From NCBI GenBank assembly GCA_965248735.1, contig OZ252146.1:1860001-1924000 (forward strand): 64,000 bases of DNA. Reading direction: 5' to 3'. Made by a program: the position numbers and the translations under genes. Numbering within the stretch: position 1 is the stretch's first letter; the number at the start of each line of letters is the position of its first letter. Of the stretch, positions 23,357 through 33,000 are shown piece by piece. The notes beneath the pieces are model-generated. The model worked only from the letters and a program-made list of their open reading frames with translations. It ran no database searches and was not told where the DNA came from. This DNA comes from Aldehydirespirator sp965248735 (GTDB taxonomy: Bacteria > Actinomycetota > Acidimicrobiia > Acidimicrobiales > Aldehydirespiratoraceae).

Positions 23357-26300
23357 TCAGCATCGCCCGATTAGGGCGAGTCGCCGGCCCACGATCTCGT
23401 GGAGTTCGACGGTCGGCTGGTCGGCTCGCCAGAACTGCGGGTCGCCGATGGCGTAGACGCGATGGACCGAGTCTTCCAGGTACGACCGGGCTGTTCCCGC
23501 GACCACGCCGTCGATCGAGAGCGCCATCGCGATGCCGGCACCGGCGGGAGCGTCGATGCGACCGTACGCGTACCCGACCGCACCGTCGGCGTCGGGGACC
23601 GTCGCCGGTCGTTCGAGGATCCAGCAGTGTTGTGAGCGGTCGGTCGCCCAATCGAGTGCCTGAGTGCCGATCAGGTCGTGAGCGCCGCCGAGCCCGTAGA
23701 GGCTGCCGGAGGCACCGTCGCCGAACACCTGGTGCATGCCGGCGGCAACTGCCTCGACGATGGCTCCGAGGTCGCCGGGAAGGTCCACGATGCCGTAGGG
23801 ACCCCGCACCCGGCGGTCCGGGGCCGGCCCCGCGGCGAGCATGTCGTGTCCGTCGAACGTCCACGGCGGGTCGAGCTCGAGCCGGGCGGCGATGGTCGGG
23901 ACGACGTCGATGAGCTGAACGGGCCGAGTCTGGACCGTGCCTGCCCGCTGGCCCGGTTCCTTGTAGAGCAGAGGCACGTTGGCGATTCCCCCCGCGTTGG
24001 CCTCGCCGATCCCGCGGGACCGCTCCCCGGGCACGAAAGAGATTCCGTGATCGGCGGTCACGATCACTGTGGCCCGATCGAAGTCCCCGATGGCTTCCAG
24101 CCGGTCGAGGTACTCCCCCAGAAGGCGGTCCACGAGCCCGAGTTGCAGCAGGTGGCGCTGCTGCCCGAAATGGGCTTTGGCTGGATTCTCGTCCCATTGC
24201 GAGAAGTACCCGGGAAGGTCGATGTCGGCGTAGGTCGAGCCGTCGGGCCTGAATCGCCAGGGCACGTGCGGCAGCAGGGAGTGAAGGTAGTGCAGGCGGG
24301 GCAGCTCGCTCGTCTCCATTGCCGCCACCTCGGCCCGGAAGTCGGTGACGCGGCTGTCGCTCGTTATCAGGCTGTCGAGGAACACCATGCGCTCCTCGGC
24401 GACGCGCTGCGGGTCGACTGGAGCGGAGCTCGTCGGGTCAGCCGGTGCCGCGCCGGTAGGCAGCGCAGCCACGGGGTGCGCGTCGGGGTGCGTCGTGTCG
24501 GCGGCCGCGGTGGCTGTGGCGGTGGTGGTTGTCGGGGCGGTTGGCGCCGCGGCTGTGGCGGTGGAGGCTGTGGGGGCGGTCGTCGCGGTGGTTGTGGCTG
24601 CGGTGGCTGTGGCGGTGGAGGCTGTGGGGGTGGTTGTGGCTGCGGTGGCTGTGGCTGCGGTGGCTGTGGCTGCGGTGGCTGTGGCGGTGGTGGTTGTAGG
24701 GGCGATTGTTGCGGTGGTAGTTGTGGTTGCGGAGGACTCGGGTGCCGTTGCGGGGGCGATTGTTGCGGTGGTGGTTGTGGCTGCGGAGGACTCGGGTGCC
24801 GTTGCGGGGTCGGGCTCCGGAGCGTCCGCGGCGATGGACGGGACAGTCGACGCTCGTCCGAAGCTGCCCCAGGTGGCACCGATGGATGGGAGCCCGAAGT
24901 CCACGCCCTCGGGCGACGCGAGATGCCCGAACACGATCGCGGCGTCCTTCAGCAACAGCGACAGCGAGCCGCCGCGGTCGCTTCTCGTCCCGCCGTCGGC
25001 CGGCGCGGGAACCGGCAAGGTGGTTGAGGTGCCAGCCGCGGCGGTGGATGCGGCCCCGGCCGCAGCAGTGGTTGTGGCGGTGGCCGAGGCTGTGGCCGTG
25101 GCCGTGGCTGTGGGGGTGGCCGCGCCGGTCGGGGGTGGGCTGTCGGCGGTCGTGGCGGTGGCTGTGGCGGTTGTGTCGGCGGCCGCGGTGGTTGCGGAGG
25201 CGGCTGTCGTGGTTGGTTCGCTCGCGGTGGGTGAGGGCGCGGCTGTCGTAGTTGGTCTGCTCGCGGTGGTTGCGGAGGCGGCTGTCGTGGTTGGTCTGCT
25301 CGCGGTGGTTGTGGGCGCGGCGGAGCTAGCTGCGGGTTGGGCGGAGCGAGTCGCCTCGTCGGCTGCGATCAGCTCGAGGATCTGCTCCGGGGGCGAGCCG
25401 TTGCACACCGCAGGGGGACAGAGGTCGACGAGAGGATCTAAGGACGACACGTCGTACACCCCGCCCAGCAGTGTGAAGAGGTTGTTGGGGTACAGCGAGA
25501 ACACTGGGGCGGGCTGAGCCTGGAGCGTGCCCGAGAGAAGCGCCGGCACGGCCTCCTCGGTGGTGAATGCCACCGTGGTGGCGTTGGTGAAGACGTGGGA
25601 GGTCGCGCCGAGCCGGGCGAAGTTCGGATAGCGGACCGCGTCGATCCGGCCGCTCATGTCGAGCAGCGAGGCCCATGGGAGCTCGTCGAGCACGAGGACG
25701 TAGATCGGTGGGAATCGGTCGTTCAGGCGCTCGACCATCGAGGCGGGTCGGACCGCAGCGTCCGAATCGGGCGCTGGGCTGGACGGTTCGGAACTCGCGG
25801 GTGCGGTATTGCTTGCTGCTGCCCTGGCGGAGGCGGTACTGGCGGAGGCGGTACTGGCGGAGGCGGTACTGGCCGGTGCCGAGCTGGCGGAGGCGGTACT
25901 GGCCGGTGCGGGATTGCTCGGTGCGGAGCTGGCGGGCGTAGGGCTGTCGGCCGCGAGGTGTTCGGCGGCGAAGTCTGCACCCAGCAGGTCGTCCAGGGCC
26001 ACTGCCTCCACATCCGCGGGGAACACGATGCTGCTGGCGGGCGAGTGGAACAGGAACAGAGCCACGACCGCTACTGGGAACACGGCCAGCAACGACACCG
26101 TGGAGCGCACCGGCCCGCGGGCCGAGTACAGGACCATCAGCCCGTAGCCAACGACAGCGGCCACGGCCACGACGGCCACGGCCGGCCCCGGAATCGCGTC
26201 CACCACCTGCAGAACGAAAACGAAGGCCAGCACAGCCATCGAGGCATAGAAGACGCGCTCACCGGCCTCGGCCGAGACGGCATGCCCGGCGAGCATCAAC

Positions 26301-26503
26301 GTGCCCAGCACAGCCGCCGGCGCCAGAGAGACGATGGCCGTGAAAGCCACCATCTGACCGGGGGAGGCCGAGTGCGCGATGAAGAAGGTCGGGTTCTCGC
26401 CGAGGGTGCTCAGCAGGGGCTGGGTAATGGCCAGCGTGGCCAGCACGAGGAGATGGAGCAGCCGCCAACGCAGGGGAGGCACCCGTTCATTCTTCCCCGG
26501 CAA
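23357..26503 (-). CDS. Membrane sulfatase/phosphotransferase-like protein with Ala/Thr-rich insertions
   Basis: The 1048-residue protein has five or so N-terminal membrane spans (residues 14-155) and a sulfatase/alkaline-phosphatase-fold domain outside the membrane: IYVLVLDELPW (metal aspartates) near residue 265, and TADHGISF with downstream VPLLYKEPG in the C-terminal part. Three long low-complexity segments interrupt it, at about residues 188-255, 385-500 and 565-690, made of Ala, Thr, Ser and Pro repeats. Family members of this type transfer or hydrolyse phosphate or sulfate esters on envelope polymers. The insertions may be glycosylated, flexible surface loops. It is divergent from the small YLDPASGS gene. 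Confidence 0.75.
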   Translation of the reverse strand: MPGKNERVPPLRWRLLHLLVLATLAITQPLLSTLGENPTFFIAHSASPGQMVAFTAIVSLAPAAVLGTLMLAGHAVSAEAGERVFYASMAVLAFVFVLQVVDAIPGPAVAVVAVAAVVGYGLMVLYSARGPVRSTVSLLAVFPVAVVALFLFHSPASSIVFPADVEAVALDDLLGADFAAEHLAADSPTPASSAPSNPAPASTASASSAPASTASASTASASTASARAAASNTAPASSEPSSPAPDSDAAVRPASMVERLNDRFPPIYVLVLDELPWASLLDMSGRIDAVRYPNFARLGATSHVFTNATTVAFTTEEAVPALLSGTLQAQPAPVFSLYPNNLFTLLGGVYDVSSLDPLVDLCPPAVCNGSPPEQILELIAADEATRSAQPAASSAAPTTTASRPTTTAASATTASRPTTTAAPSPTASEPTTTAASATTAAADTTATATATTADSPPPTGAATPTATATATASATATTTAAAGAASTAAAGTSTTLPVPAPADGGTRSDRGGSLSLLLKDAAIVFGHLASPEGVDFGLPSIGATWGSFGRASTVPSIAADAPEPDPATAPESSAATTTTATIAPATAPESSATTTTTATIAPTTTTATATAATATAATATAATTTPTASTATATAATTTATTAPTASTATAAAPTAPTTTTATATAAADTTHPDAHPVAALPTGAAPADPTSSAPVDPQRVAEERMVFLDSLITSDSRVTDFRAEVAAMETSELPRLHYLHSLLPHVPWRFRPDGSTYADIDLPGYFSQWDENPAKAHFGQQRHLLQLGLVDRLLGEYLDRLEAIGDFDRATVIVTADHGISFVPGERSRGIGEANAGGIANVPLLYKEPGQRAGTVQTRPVQLIDVVPTIAARLELDPPWTFDGHDMLAAGPAPDRRVRGPYGIVDLPGDLGAIVEAVAAGMHQVFGDGASGSLYGLGGAHDLIGTQALDWATDRSQHCWILERPATVPDADGAVGYAYGRIDAPAGAGIAMALSIDGVVAGTARSYLEDSVHRVYAIGDPQFWRADQPTVELHEIVGRRLALIGRC

Positions 26504-26546
26504 CGGTCGGTTGGTATCGTTGTCGCCGGGAGATTGGGGGGCGGAG

Positions 26547-26729
26547 ATGATCTTCGGCTATCTCGACCCGGCGTCGGGCAGCGCAATAATCGGTGCGATC
26601 GCGGCAGGCGGCGCCGGAATGGCGGTGGCCGCGAGGGCTGTTCTGGCCAAGTTCGGGGTCGGGAGGAACAAGAAACCGATCCCCGGCGACACCGAAGCTC
26701 CCGGCGGGTCGGACGAAACCACGCTGTGA
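26547..26729 (+). CDS. Small membrane protein with YLDPASGS motif
   Basis: The 60-residue protein starts MIFGYLDPASGSAI, has one membrane span (about residues 13-35) and a charged tail. Small proteins with a YLDPGSGS-like motif are often found beside sulfatase-like and methyltransferase genes of envelope clusters, which is exactly the setting here. The start has GGAG-like sequence just upstream. The stop overlaps the methyltransferase start as GTGA, so the two are coupled. Its function is unknown. Confidence 0.7.
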   Translation: MIFGYLDPASGSAIIGAIAAGGAGMAVAARAVLAKFGVGRNKKPIPGDTEAPGGSDETTL

Positions 26730-28150
26730 CGAGATCGGGCTCGGGCCCGCCGTCAACGTGCTATGACTCCGGATCGTTCCGGGATCCGGGCTCCCGGGTC
26801 TGGCGGGAAGGCACCCGCGTGCTGCGAGGTCTCGACGAGGGCGCGGCAGCCAGTTTCTCCGCACTGTCGGCCACCCGGTTCTTCCAAAGGGCGTGCGAGT
26901 CCGGAGACCTCGTGGCGACCGAGGTCGCGGAGGCCGCGGAGGCCGCGGCACCGGACGGGTCCGCCTGGGCGCTGGTGCTCGAGCACGCCGCCGTCCCGGT
27001 GGTCACCTACCCCCACGAGTGGTCGTTCTCCATGCTGCAGGACGCGGCCCGACTCACCCTCAGGCTGGTGCGAGCCGCCATAGACGAGGGCATCACCACC
27101 AAGGACGCCACGCCCTACAACGTCCAGTTCGTGGGCCTGAGGCCGATCTTCATCGACATCGGGTCGTTCGAGCCCTACCGCGCCGGCGAGCCGTGGTGGG
27201 GCTATCGCCAGTTCTGCCAGATGTTCCTGTATCCCCTGATGTTCACTGCGTACAAGGACCTTCCGCACCAGCCCTGGATGCGTGGCGCGGTCGACGGCAT
27301 AACCCCGCAGCAGGCTCGCCGGGTGCTGCAGGGGCGCCGCCGCGGCGGCAAGGGCCTGATGACCCACGTGTGGCTTCACGCCAAGGCCGACAAGCGCTTC
27401 ACCGGCGGTTCAGCCGCCACCGTCGACGGCTTGAAGCGGGCGGGCTACGACTCCAGGATCTACACCAGCCTGATCGACCGGCTCCACAAGCTGGTCGACG
27501 GGCTGCGGTGGCGCCACGCCGGGTCTGTGTGGGACGGCTACTCGGAGCGGGGCCACTACACGCCCGCAGAAGTAGCGGCCAAGTCTCAGTTCGTGCAGCG
27601 GGTCGCCGGCCGGCGCCATCGCTCGCAGGTGTGGGATGTGGGCGCCAACGACGGCATGTTCAGCCAGATCGCGGCCCGCGACGCCGATGTCGTGTTGGCC
27701 ATGGATGCCGACAGCCGCGTCGTCGATCGCCTCTACCGGAGGCTTCGCACCGAGGGCGGCAAGGGCATTGTTCCACTGGTCATGAACTTCGCCGACCCGA
27801 CGCCGGGAATCGGATGGAGAGGCATGGAGCGTCCCGCCATCGGCGAGCGGTCATCGCCGGATCTGGTGCTGGCGCTGGCGGTGATTCATCACCTGGCGCT
27901 CACTCACAATGTTCCGACGGACGCGATTCTCGACTTCCTCGTCGATCTCGACGCCGAGGTGGTGCTGGAGGTTCCGACCGAGTCGGACCCGATGGTCGCA
28001 CGGCTCAAGGGCAACAAGCGCGCCGGCACCCACGACGCGTACACCCTCGCCGCCATCGAGGCGCAGGCGGGGCTGCGCTTCGAGGTCCGCCAGCGCGAGG
28101 AGCTCGCGGGCGGCACCCGCGTTCTGTTCCACCTCGCCCCCCGCGGCTGA
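26726..28150 (+). CDS. Class I SAM-dependent methyltransferase with N-terminal accessory domain
   Basis: The 474-residue protein begins at GTG 26726. The C-terminal half carries the SAM motif VWDVGANDGMFSQI (about residue 301 on), an acidic residue in VLAMDADSR, and DLVLALAVIHHLAL as the later motif. The N-terminal 290 residues include TKDATPYNVQF and FIDIGSFEPY, which recall kinase-like phosphotransferase loops (Asp-x4-Asn, then Asp), but the resemblance is weak. Its partners, a YLDPASGS protein and a sulfatase-like enzyme, suggest modification of an envelope glycan or lipid. A much longer open frame upstream is only an antisense shadow of the sulfatase gene. Confidence 0.75.
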   Translation: MTRSGSGPPSTCYDSGSFRDPGSRVWREGTRVLRGLDEGAAASFSALSATRFFQRACESGDLVATEVAEAAEAAAPDGSAWALVLEHAAVPVVTYPHEWSFSMLQDAARLTLRLVRAAIDEGITTKDATPYNVQFVGLRPIFIDIGSFEPYRAGEPWWGYRQFCQMFLYPLMFTAYKDLPHQPWMRGAVDGITPQQARRVLQGRRRGGKGLMTHVWLHAKADKRFTGGSAATVDGLKRAGYDSRIYTSLIDRLHKLVDGLRWRHAGSVWDGYSERGHYTPAEVAAKSQFVQRVAGRRHRSQVWDVGANDGMFSQIAARDADVVLAMDADSRVVDRLYRRLRTEGGKGIVPLVMNFADPTPGIGWRGMERPAIGERSSPDLVLALAVIHHLALTHNVPTDAILDFLVDLDAEVVLEVPTESDPMVARLKGNKRAGTHDAYTLAAIEAQAGLRFEVRQREELAGGTRVLFHLAPRG

Positions 28151-28199
28151 GCCGCGCCGCGCCGCCGCCGATGGAAGCGGAGTGCGGGGGTCCGGTTGC

Positions 28200-28925
28200 T
28201 CAGCCGGCCGGCGCGGCGGTGACGAGGATGCGGGAGGTGGCGTAGTCGCTCAGGCCCACGGGGCCGCCCTCGACGTCGAGGGTGAAGGTGCCGTCGGGAG
28301 AGCGGGCCGTGACCGTGCCCGTCGATCCCGGCGTCACCCTGGCCTGCTCCAGGAACTCCAGCATCCCCGGCTGGAACTCCAGCTCCTCGGGGATGCGCTG
28401 CACGGTGAATCCCCGTCCCACGTCCAGGGTGTGGAGCGCGACCATCTGGGGCGCCTGATACCCCGAGCCGGGGATGGGGTTGCCGTGGGGGCAGGTGGTG
28501 GGTTGCTCGAGCACCCGGACCATGGCCTTCTCCACCGCGGGGGAGATGATGTGCTCCCACTTGCCGGCCTCCTGGTGGGCCTCGGCCCAGGAGAGCCCGA
28601 GGATGTCGGTGAGGAAGCACTCGGCCAGCCGGTGGCGGCGCACCACCGTCTCGGCCAGCGAGTGCCCCCGGGCGGTGAGATGGATCGTGCCCTTGCCCTG
28701 CTCGACGAGGCCCTCGGCCTGCATCCTGCGGATCATCTCCGACACCGCGGGGCGGGAGATCTCCAGGCGGTCGGCGATGCGGGCCTGGATCACATCCAGG
28801 TCGTCCTCGGCCAACTCGAAGATCGTCTCGCAGTACTCCTCGAAGGCGGGATGCCACTCGGGCGACTCGTAGGGCGCCGCCTCGGCCTCGGCCAACGGAG
28901 CCTGCGTCTCGGTCATCGCCGCCAC
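28200..28925 (-). CDS. DtxR/IdeR/MntR-family metal-dependent regulator
   Basis: The 241-residue protein has the winged helix (ARIADRLEISRPAVSEMIRR, about residues 48-67), a dimerisation/metal domain and a C-terminal SH3-like/FeoA domain. Aligned with DtxR, the ancillary-site ligands are kept (His98 for His79, His117 for His98), as are Glu124 and His125 of the primary site. The Met10 position is Glu30 and the Cys102 position is Gly121. This is neither the usual iron-type nor the manganese-type set, so metal specificity may differ. It would repress or activate metal-uptake genes; no transporter is adjacent. Confidence 0.85.
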   Translation of the reverse strand: MAAMTETQAPLAEAEAAPYESPEWHPAFEEYCETIFELAEDDLDVIQARIADRLEISRPAVSEMIRRMQAEGLVEQGKGTIHLTARGHSLAETVVRRHRLAECFLTDILGLSWAEAHQEAGKWEHIISPAVEKAMVRVLEQPTTCPHGNPIPGSGYQAPQMVALHTLDVGRGFTVQRIPEELEFQPGMLEFLEQARVTPGSTGTVTARSPDGTFTLDVEGGPVGLSDYATSRILVTAAPAG

Positions 28926-28972
28926 CTTATAGGTGCCGCTATCTCGCGGCGACCGGATGGACTCGTTAGTGC

Positions 28973-29920
28973 CTACTCGCCTTCGAGCTCTGCGATCACC
29001 GGGGCGAAGGCCTCAACGCCGTTGTCGGCCGCCCCCAGCACCATGTAGCTGAAGCCCCACCGCTCTCGCCGCTCACGCAGGGCGTCGGCGATCTCGCTCG
29101 GCGAGCCAATCAGCAGCATCGGAACCTCGGTCATCGTCTCGGCGGGCTGGCCGAACATATCCGCGGTCGTCTCGACGGCCTCGGTGGTGGCTCGGCCGCC
29201 CTCTGTGATCTGCCACGACGCGATCAGCACGTTGAGCACCAGTTGGTCGAAGCGTTCGCCGGCCGCTTCTCGCACCCATTCGAGCTTGGCGTCGAAGCGG
29301 TCGGCGCCGAGCACGTCGTTCATGGCGTCGAGTCCTATCTCGCCGGAGCGCAGGTTGGCGTTCACGCCCACGATGTCGGCGTGGCGGGCGGCCAGGCTGA
29401 GCATCCGGCGCCCGCCCCCGCCTATGGCCACCGGCACCGGCGACTGCACCGGCTTGGGCAGGCCCTCGAGGCCGCGGATCGTGTAGTGCTCGCCCTCGAA
29501 GGTGAACGGCCCGTCCTCGAAGAGGCCGCGGATGATCTGCAAGGACTCGACCATGCGCTCGATACGCACGCCGGGCGGGTCGTAATCCATCCCGGCCTCG
29601 ACGTAGTCGACGCGCTTCCAGCCCGCTCCGAGCCCGAGGTCCATCCGGCCGCCGGACAGGACGTCGAGGGTGGCCACCTCCTTGGCCACCATCACCGGAT
29701 GGCGGTAGTCGTTGCCGTACACGAAGGTGCTGAGGCGCAGAGTGGTGGTCGCCGCGGCCGCGGCGGCCAGCGCCGGGCCCACCGCGAACTGGTCGTCGAA
29801 GTGGTCGGGCACGACCAGGTTGGAGAAACCGAGCTCCTCCACCCGTTGCGCGGTCTGTGCCCACGTCAGGCCGGGCAAGGGCCCCTTCAGCTCAACGCCG
29901 AAACGAAACGGATGAGTCAT
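28973..29920 (-). CDS. LLM-class F420-dependent oxidoreductase (TIGR03621-like)
   Basis: The 315-residue luciferase-like barrel protein has LVVPDHFDDQFAVGPAL, then GGRMDLGLGAGW (cofactor phosphate loop) and the VAIGGGGRRMLSLAARHAD segment typical of actinobacterial F420-dependent monooxygenases/reductases. Cofactor assignment is from family knowledge; the reaction is unknown. It is transcribed away from lhr. Confidence 0.83.
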   Translation of the reverse strand: MTHPFRFGVELKGPLPGLTWAQTAQRVEELGFSNLVVPDHFDDQFAVGPALAAAAAATTTLRLSTFVYGNDYRHPVMVAKEVATLDVLSGGRMDLGLGAGWKRVDYVEAGMDYDPPGVRIERMVESLQIIRGLFEDGPFTFEGEHYTIRGLEGLPKPVQSPVPVAIGGGGRRMLSLAARHADIVGVNANLRSGEIGLDAMNDVLGADRFDAKLEWVREAAGERFDQLVLNVLIASWQITEGGRATTEAVETTADMFGQPAETMTEVPMLLIGSPSEIADALRERRERWGFSYMVLGAADNGVEAFAPVIAELEGE

Positions 29921-29954
29921 GGGGCTTACTGTAGGGGCCGGTAGGCGGGTACCA

Positions 29955-30001
29955 AAATTGACGTAGTTGTCTCCCTCTGAGGTCGCTAACTACGTCAATT
30001 T
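29955..30001. repeat. 14-bp perfect inverted repeat between divergent genes
   Basis: AAATTGACGTAGTT (29955-29968) and AACTACGTCAATTT (29988-30001) with a 19-bp spacer. It lies between two divergent starts, so a terminator is unlikely. It could be an operator for both genes or a small mobile hairpin. It includes AATTGAC, which could serve as a -35 for the rightward gene. Confidence 0.65.
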
Positions 30002-30073
30002 CAGGGGAGCAGGGCGAGAGGCGACTCATCGTTGGGCGCGGCGGCTGTCGCAGGGGGTCGGTACGGTGGCGGC

Positions 30074-33000
30074 GTGGTGGCCGACCCGCTCGCTGTGTTC
30101 TCTGAGCCGACCCGGGCCTGGTTCACGGCGGCCTTCGCCGCGCCGACCGCGCCCCAGACCGAGGGCTGGCCGGCCATCGCGGCGGGCGATCACACGCTGG
30201 TGTGCGCGCCCACGGGCAGCGGCAAGACGCTGGCCGCGTTCTTGTGGGCCATCGACCGGCTCATGTCGCAGGACGCGGCCGTGTCCGACGGCGGCACGAG
30301 GGTGCTGTACGTATCGCCGCTGCGGGCGCTGGCGGTCGATGTTGAAAAGAACCTGTGGACTCCGCTGCACGGCATCCGGCTGGCCGCGGAGCGGCTCGGC
30401 GTGCAGGTGCAAGAACCGACCGTGGGCGTGCGCACCGGCGACACCTCGGCCGACGAGCGGCGGCGGCTGGTGCGACGGCCCCCGAACATCCTGATCACCA
30501 CCCCCGAGTCGCTGTTCCTGATGCTCACCAGCAAGGCCCGGGAGACCCTCGCCACCGTCGAGCATGTGATCATCGACGAGATCCACGCTGTGGCCGCCAG
30601 CAAGCGGGGCAGCCACCTGATGGTGTCTCTGGAACGTCTGGAGGAGCTGTGCGAGCACTCGCCCCAGCGCATAGCGCTGTCAGCCACGCAGCGTCCCCTC
30701 GACGAGATTGCCCGCTTCCTGGGCGGGTTCACCGCCGGTCCCGGCGGATCGGCGGTGCCCCGACCAGTCACCGTGGTGGACGCCGGAGTCCGCAAGGAGC
30801 TCGAGGTGGAGGTGGTGGTCCCGGTGGCCGACATGGCCTCGCTGGGCGAGAGGGTCGAGCCGCCGGCTTCGGCCGGAGCGGCGGCCGGGCCGCTGCGGCG
30901 CAGCATCTGGCCCGCCATCCATCCTCGCCTGCTGGAGCTGGTGCAGTCCCACCAGTCCACGCTGATCTTCACCAACGCCCGGCGCCTCGCCGAGCGCCTC
31001 GCGGCCAGGCTCAACGAGCTGCACCTAGACGGCCAGGACCGGGAGGCTGAACAGCAGGCCAGGACGACCGGGGACAGCCCTGGCACGGGCGGCCCCGTTC
31101 ATGTGGGCGAGCTGGTGGACAGCCGCGGCACGGGCGGCCCCGTTCATGTGGGCGAGCTGGTGGACAGCCCTGGCACGGGCGGCCCCGTTCATGTGGGCGA
31201 GCTGGTGGACAGCCCTGGCACGGGCGGCCCCGTTCATGTGGGCGAGCTGGTGGAGGGCCGCGGCACGGGCGGCCCCGTGCATGTGGGCGAGTCGATCGAG
31301 AGCCTGCTCCAAGCTCCGCCTCCGGTTCCGCTGGGCGACGAGCAGGTAGGCGCGGGGGCGGCCGAGGGCGCAGAACTCGTGAAGGCCCATCACGGCTCAA
31401 TCTCGCGCCAGCGGCGCCTGCTCATCGAGGACGAGCTCAAGCGAGGCGAGCTGCGGGGACTGGTGGCCACTTCGACGTTGGAGCTCGGCATCGACATGGG
31501 TGCGGTGGACTTGGTGGTTCAGGTGGCGTCGCCCGGCTCGGTGGCATCGGGGCTGCAGCGCATCGGCCGGGCCGGGCACCGGGTGGGCGAGCCGAGCCGG
31601 GGCCGGATCTTCCCCAAGCACCGCGCCGACCTGCTGGAGGCGGCCGCGGTGGTGGAGCGGATGCACCTCGGGGCGGTGGAGCACACCCGCTACCTGCGCA
31701 ACCCCCTCGACGTGGCCGCCCAGCAGATCGTGGCCATGTGCGCCATGGACGACTGGCCCGTCGAGCGTCTGGCCGCTGTGCTGCGCCGGTGCTCCGGCTT
31801 CGCGGACCTGTCCGACGAGGTGCTGCACAGCGTGCTCGAGCTGCTCTCAGGCACCTACCCGGCCGAGGAGTTCTCCGAGCTGAGGCCCCGAATCGCCTGG
31901 GACCGGGCCGCTGGCGTGCTGCGGGGCCGGGCCGGGGCGCAGAGGCTCGCCGTGACCAACGCGGGCACCATCCCCGACCGGGGCCTGTTCGGCGTGTTCC
32001 TGCCCGACGGGACCAGGGTGGGCGAGCTCGACGAGGAGATGGTCTACGAGAGCCGGGTGGGCGAGGTGTTCCTGCTGGGCGCGACCACCTGGCGCATCAT
32101 GGAAATCACTTTCGAGCGGGTGGTGGTGACGCCCGCGCCCGGCGAGCTGGGCAAGATGCCGTTCTGGCACGGCGATGGCCCGGGCCGTCCCATCGAGCTG
32201 GGCCGGGCCGTGGGGAGCCTGGTGCGCGAGCTGCGCTCCGAACCGGACGCTGAGGCAGTCACGGCCAGGCTCCGGCAGCGCTGCGGCCTCGACGAGGCGG
32301 CCGCGGCCAACCTGCTCGCCTACCTGGAGGACCAGGCGGCCGCAACCGGCGCCGTGCCCGACGACCGCACTGTGGTGGTAGAGCGATTCCGCGACGAGAT
32401 CGGCGACTGGCGGGTGTGCGTTCTCACACCCTTCGGCGCCCAGGTTCACGCCCCCTGGGGGGTTGCGCTGCAGGCCCGCCTGCGCGAGGCCTGGGGCGCC
32501 GACGTGGACCTCATGTGGGGAGACGACGGGATCGTCATGCGCCTGCCCGAGGCGATCGAGGGGCTTCCGGTGGACGATCTGCTGTTCGACCCCGACGAGA
32601 TCCAAGAGCTGGTGGTCGGGCGCCTGCCCGAGACGTCGATGTTCGCGTCGAGATTCCGGGAGTGCGCGGCCCGGGCGCTGCTGCTGCCCCGGCGCCGTCC
32701 CGACCAGCGCACCCCCCTGTGGCAGCAGCGCCAGCGGGCCGCCGACCTGCTGTCGGTGGCGGCCAAGTACGCGTCGTTCCCGATCCTGCTGGAGACCACC
32801 CGAGAGTGTCTCAACGACGTATTCGACCTGCCCGCGCTGGTCGATCTCATGGGTGACCTGCGCAGCCGCCGCATCCGGGTGGTGGCGGTTGACACCCCCC
32901 AGGCGTCGCCCTTCGCCCAGTCGTTGCTGTTCTCGTGGATCGCGGTCTACATGTACGAGGGCGACGCCCCGCTGGCCGAGCGGCGGGCCGCGGCGCTGGC

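Noticed and set aside
24470..25330. CRISPR-like or satellite appearance of the GTGGCTGTGGCGG-rich tract
   Set aside because: Irregular codon-level repeats without spacers, in frame within the sulfatase gene; they encode Ala/Thr-rich loops.
25595..26725. 377-codon N-terminal extension of the methyltransferase frame
   Set aside because: It is antisense to the sulfatase gene and made of low-complexity Gly/Arg sequence; GTG 26726 with GTGA overlap is a better start.
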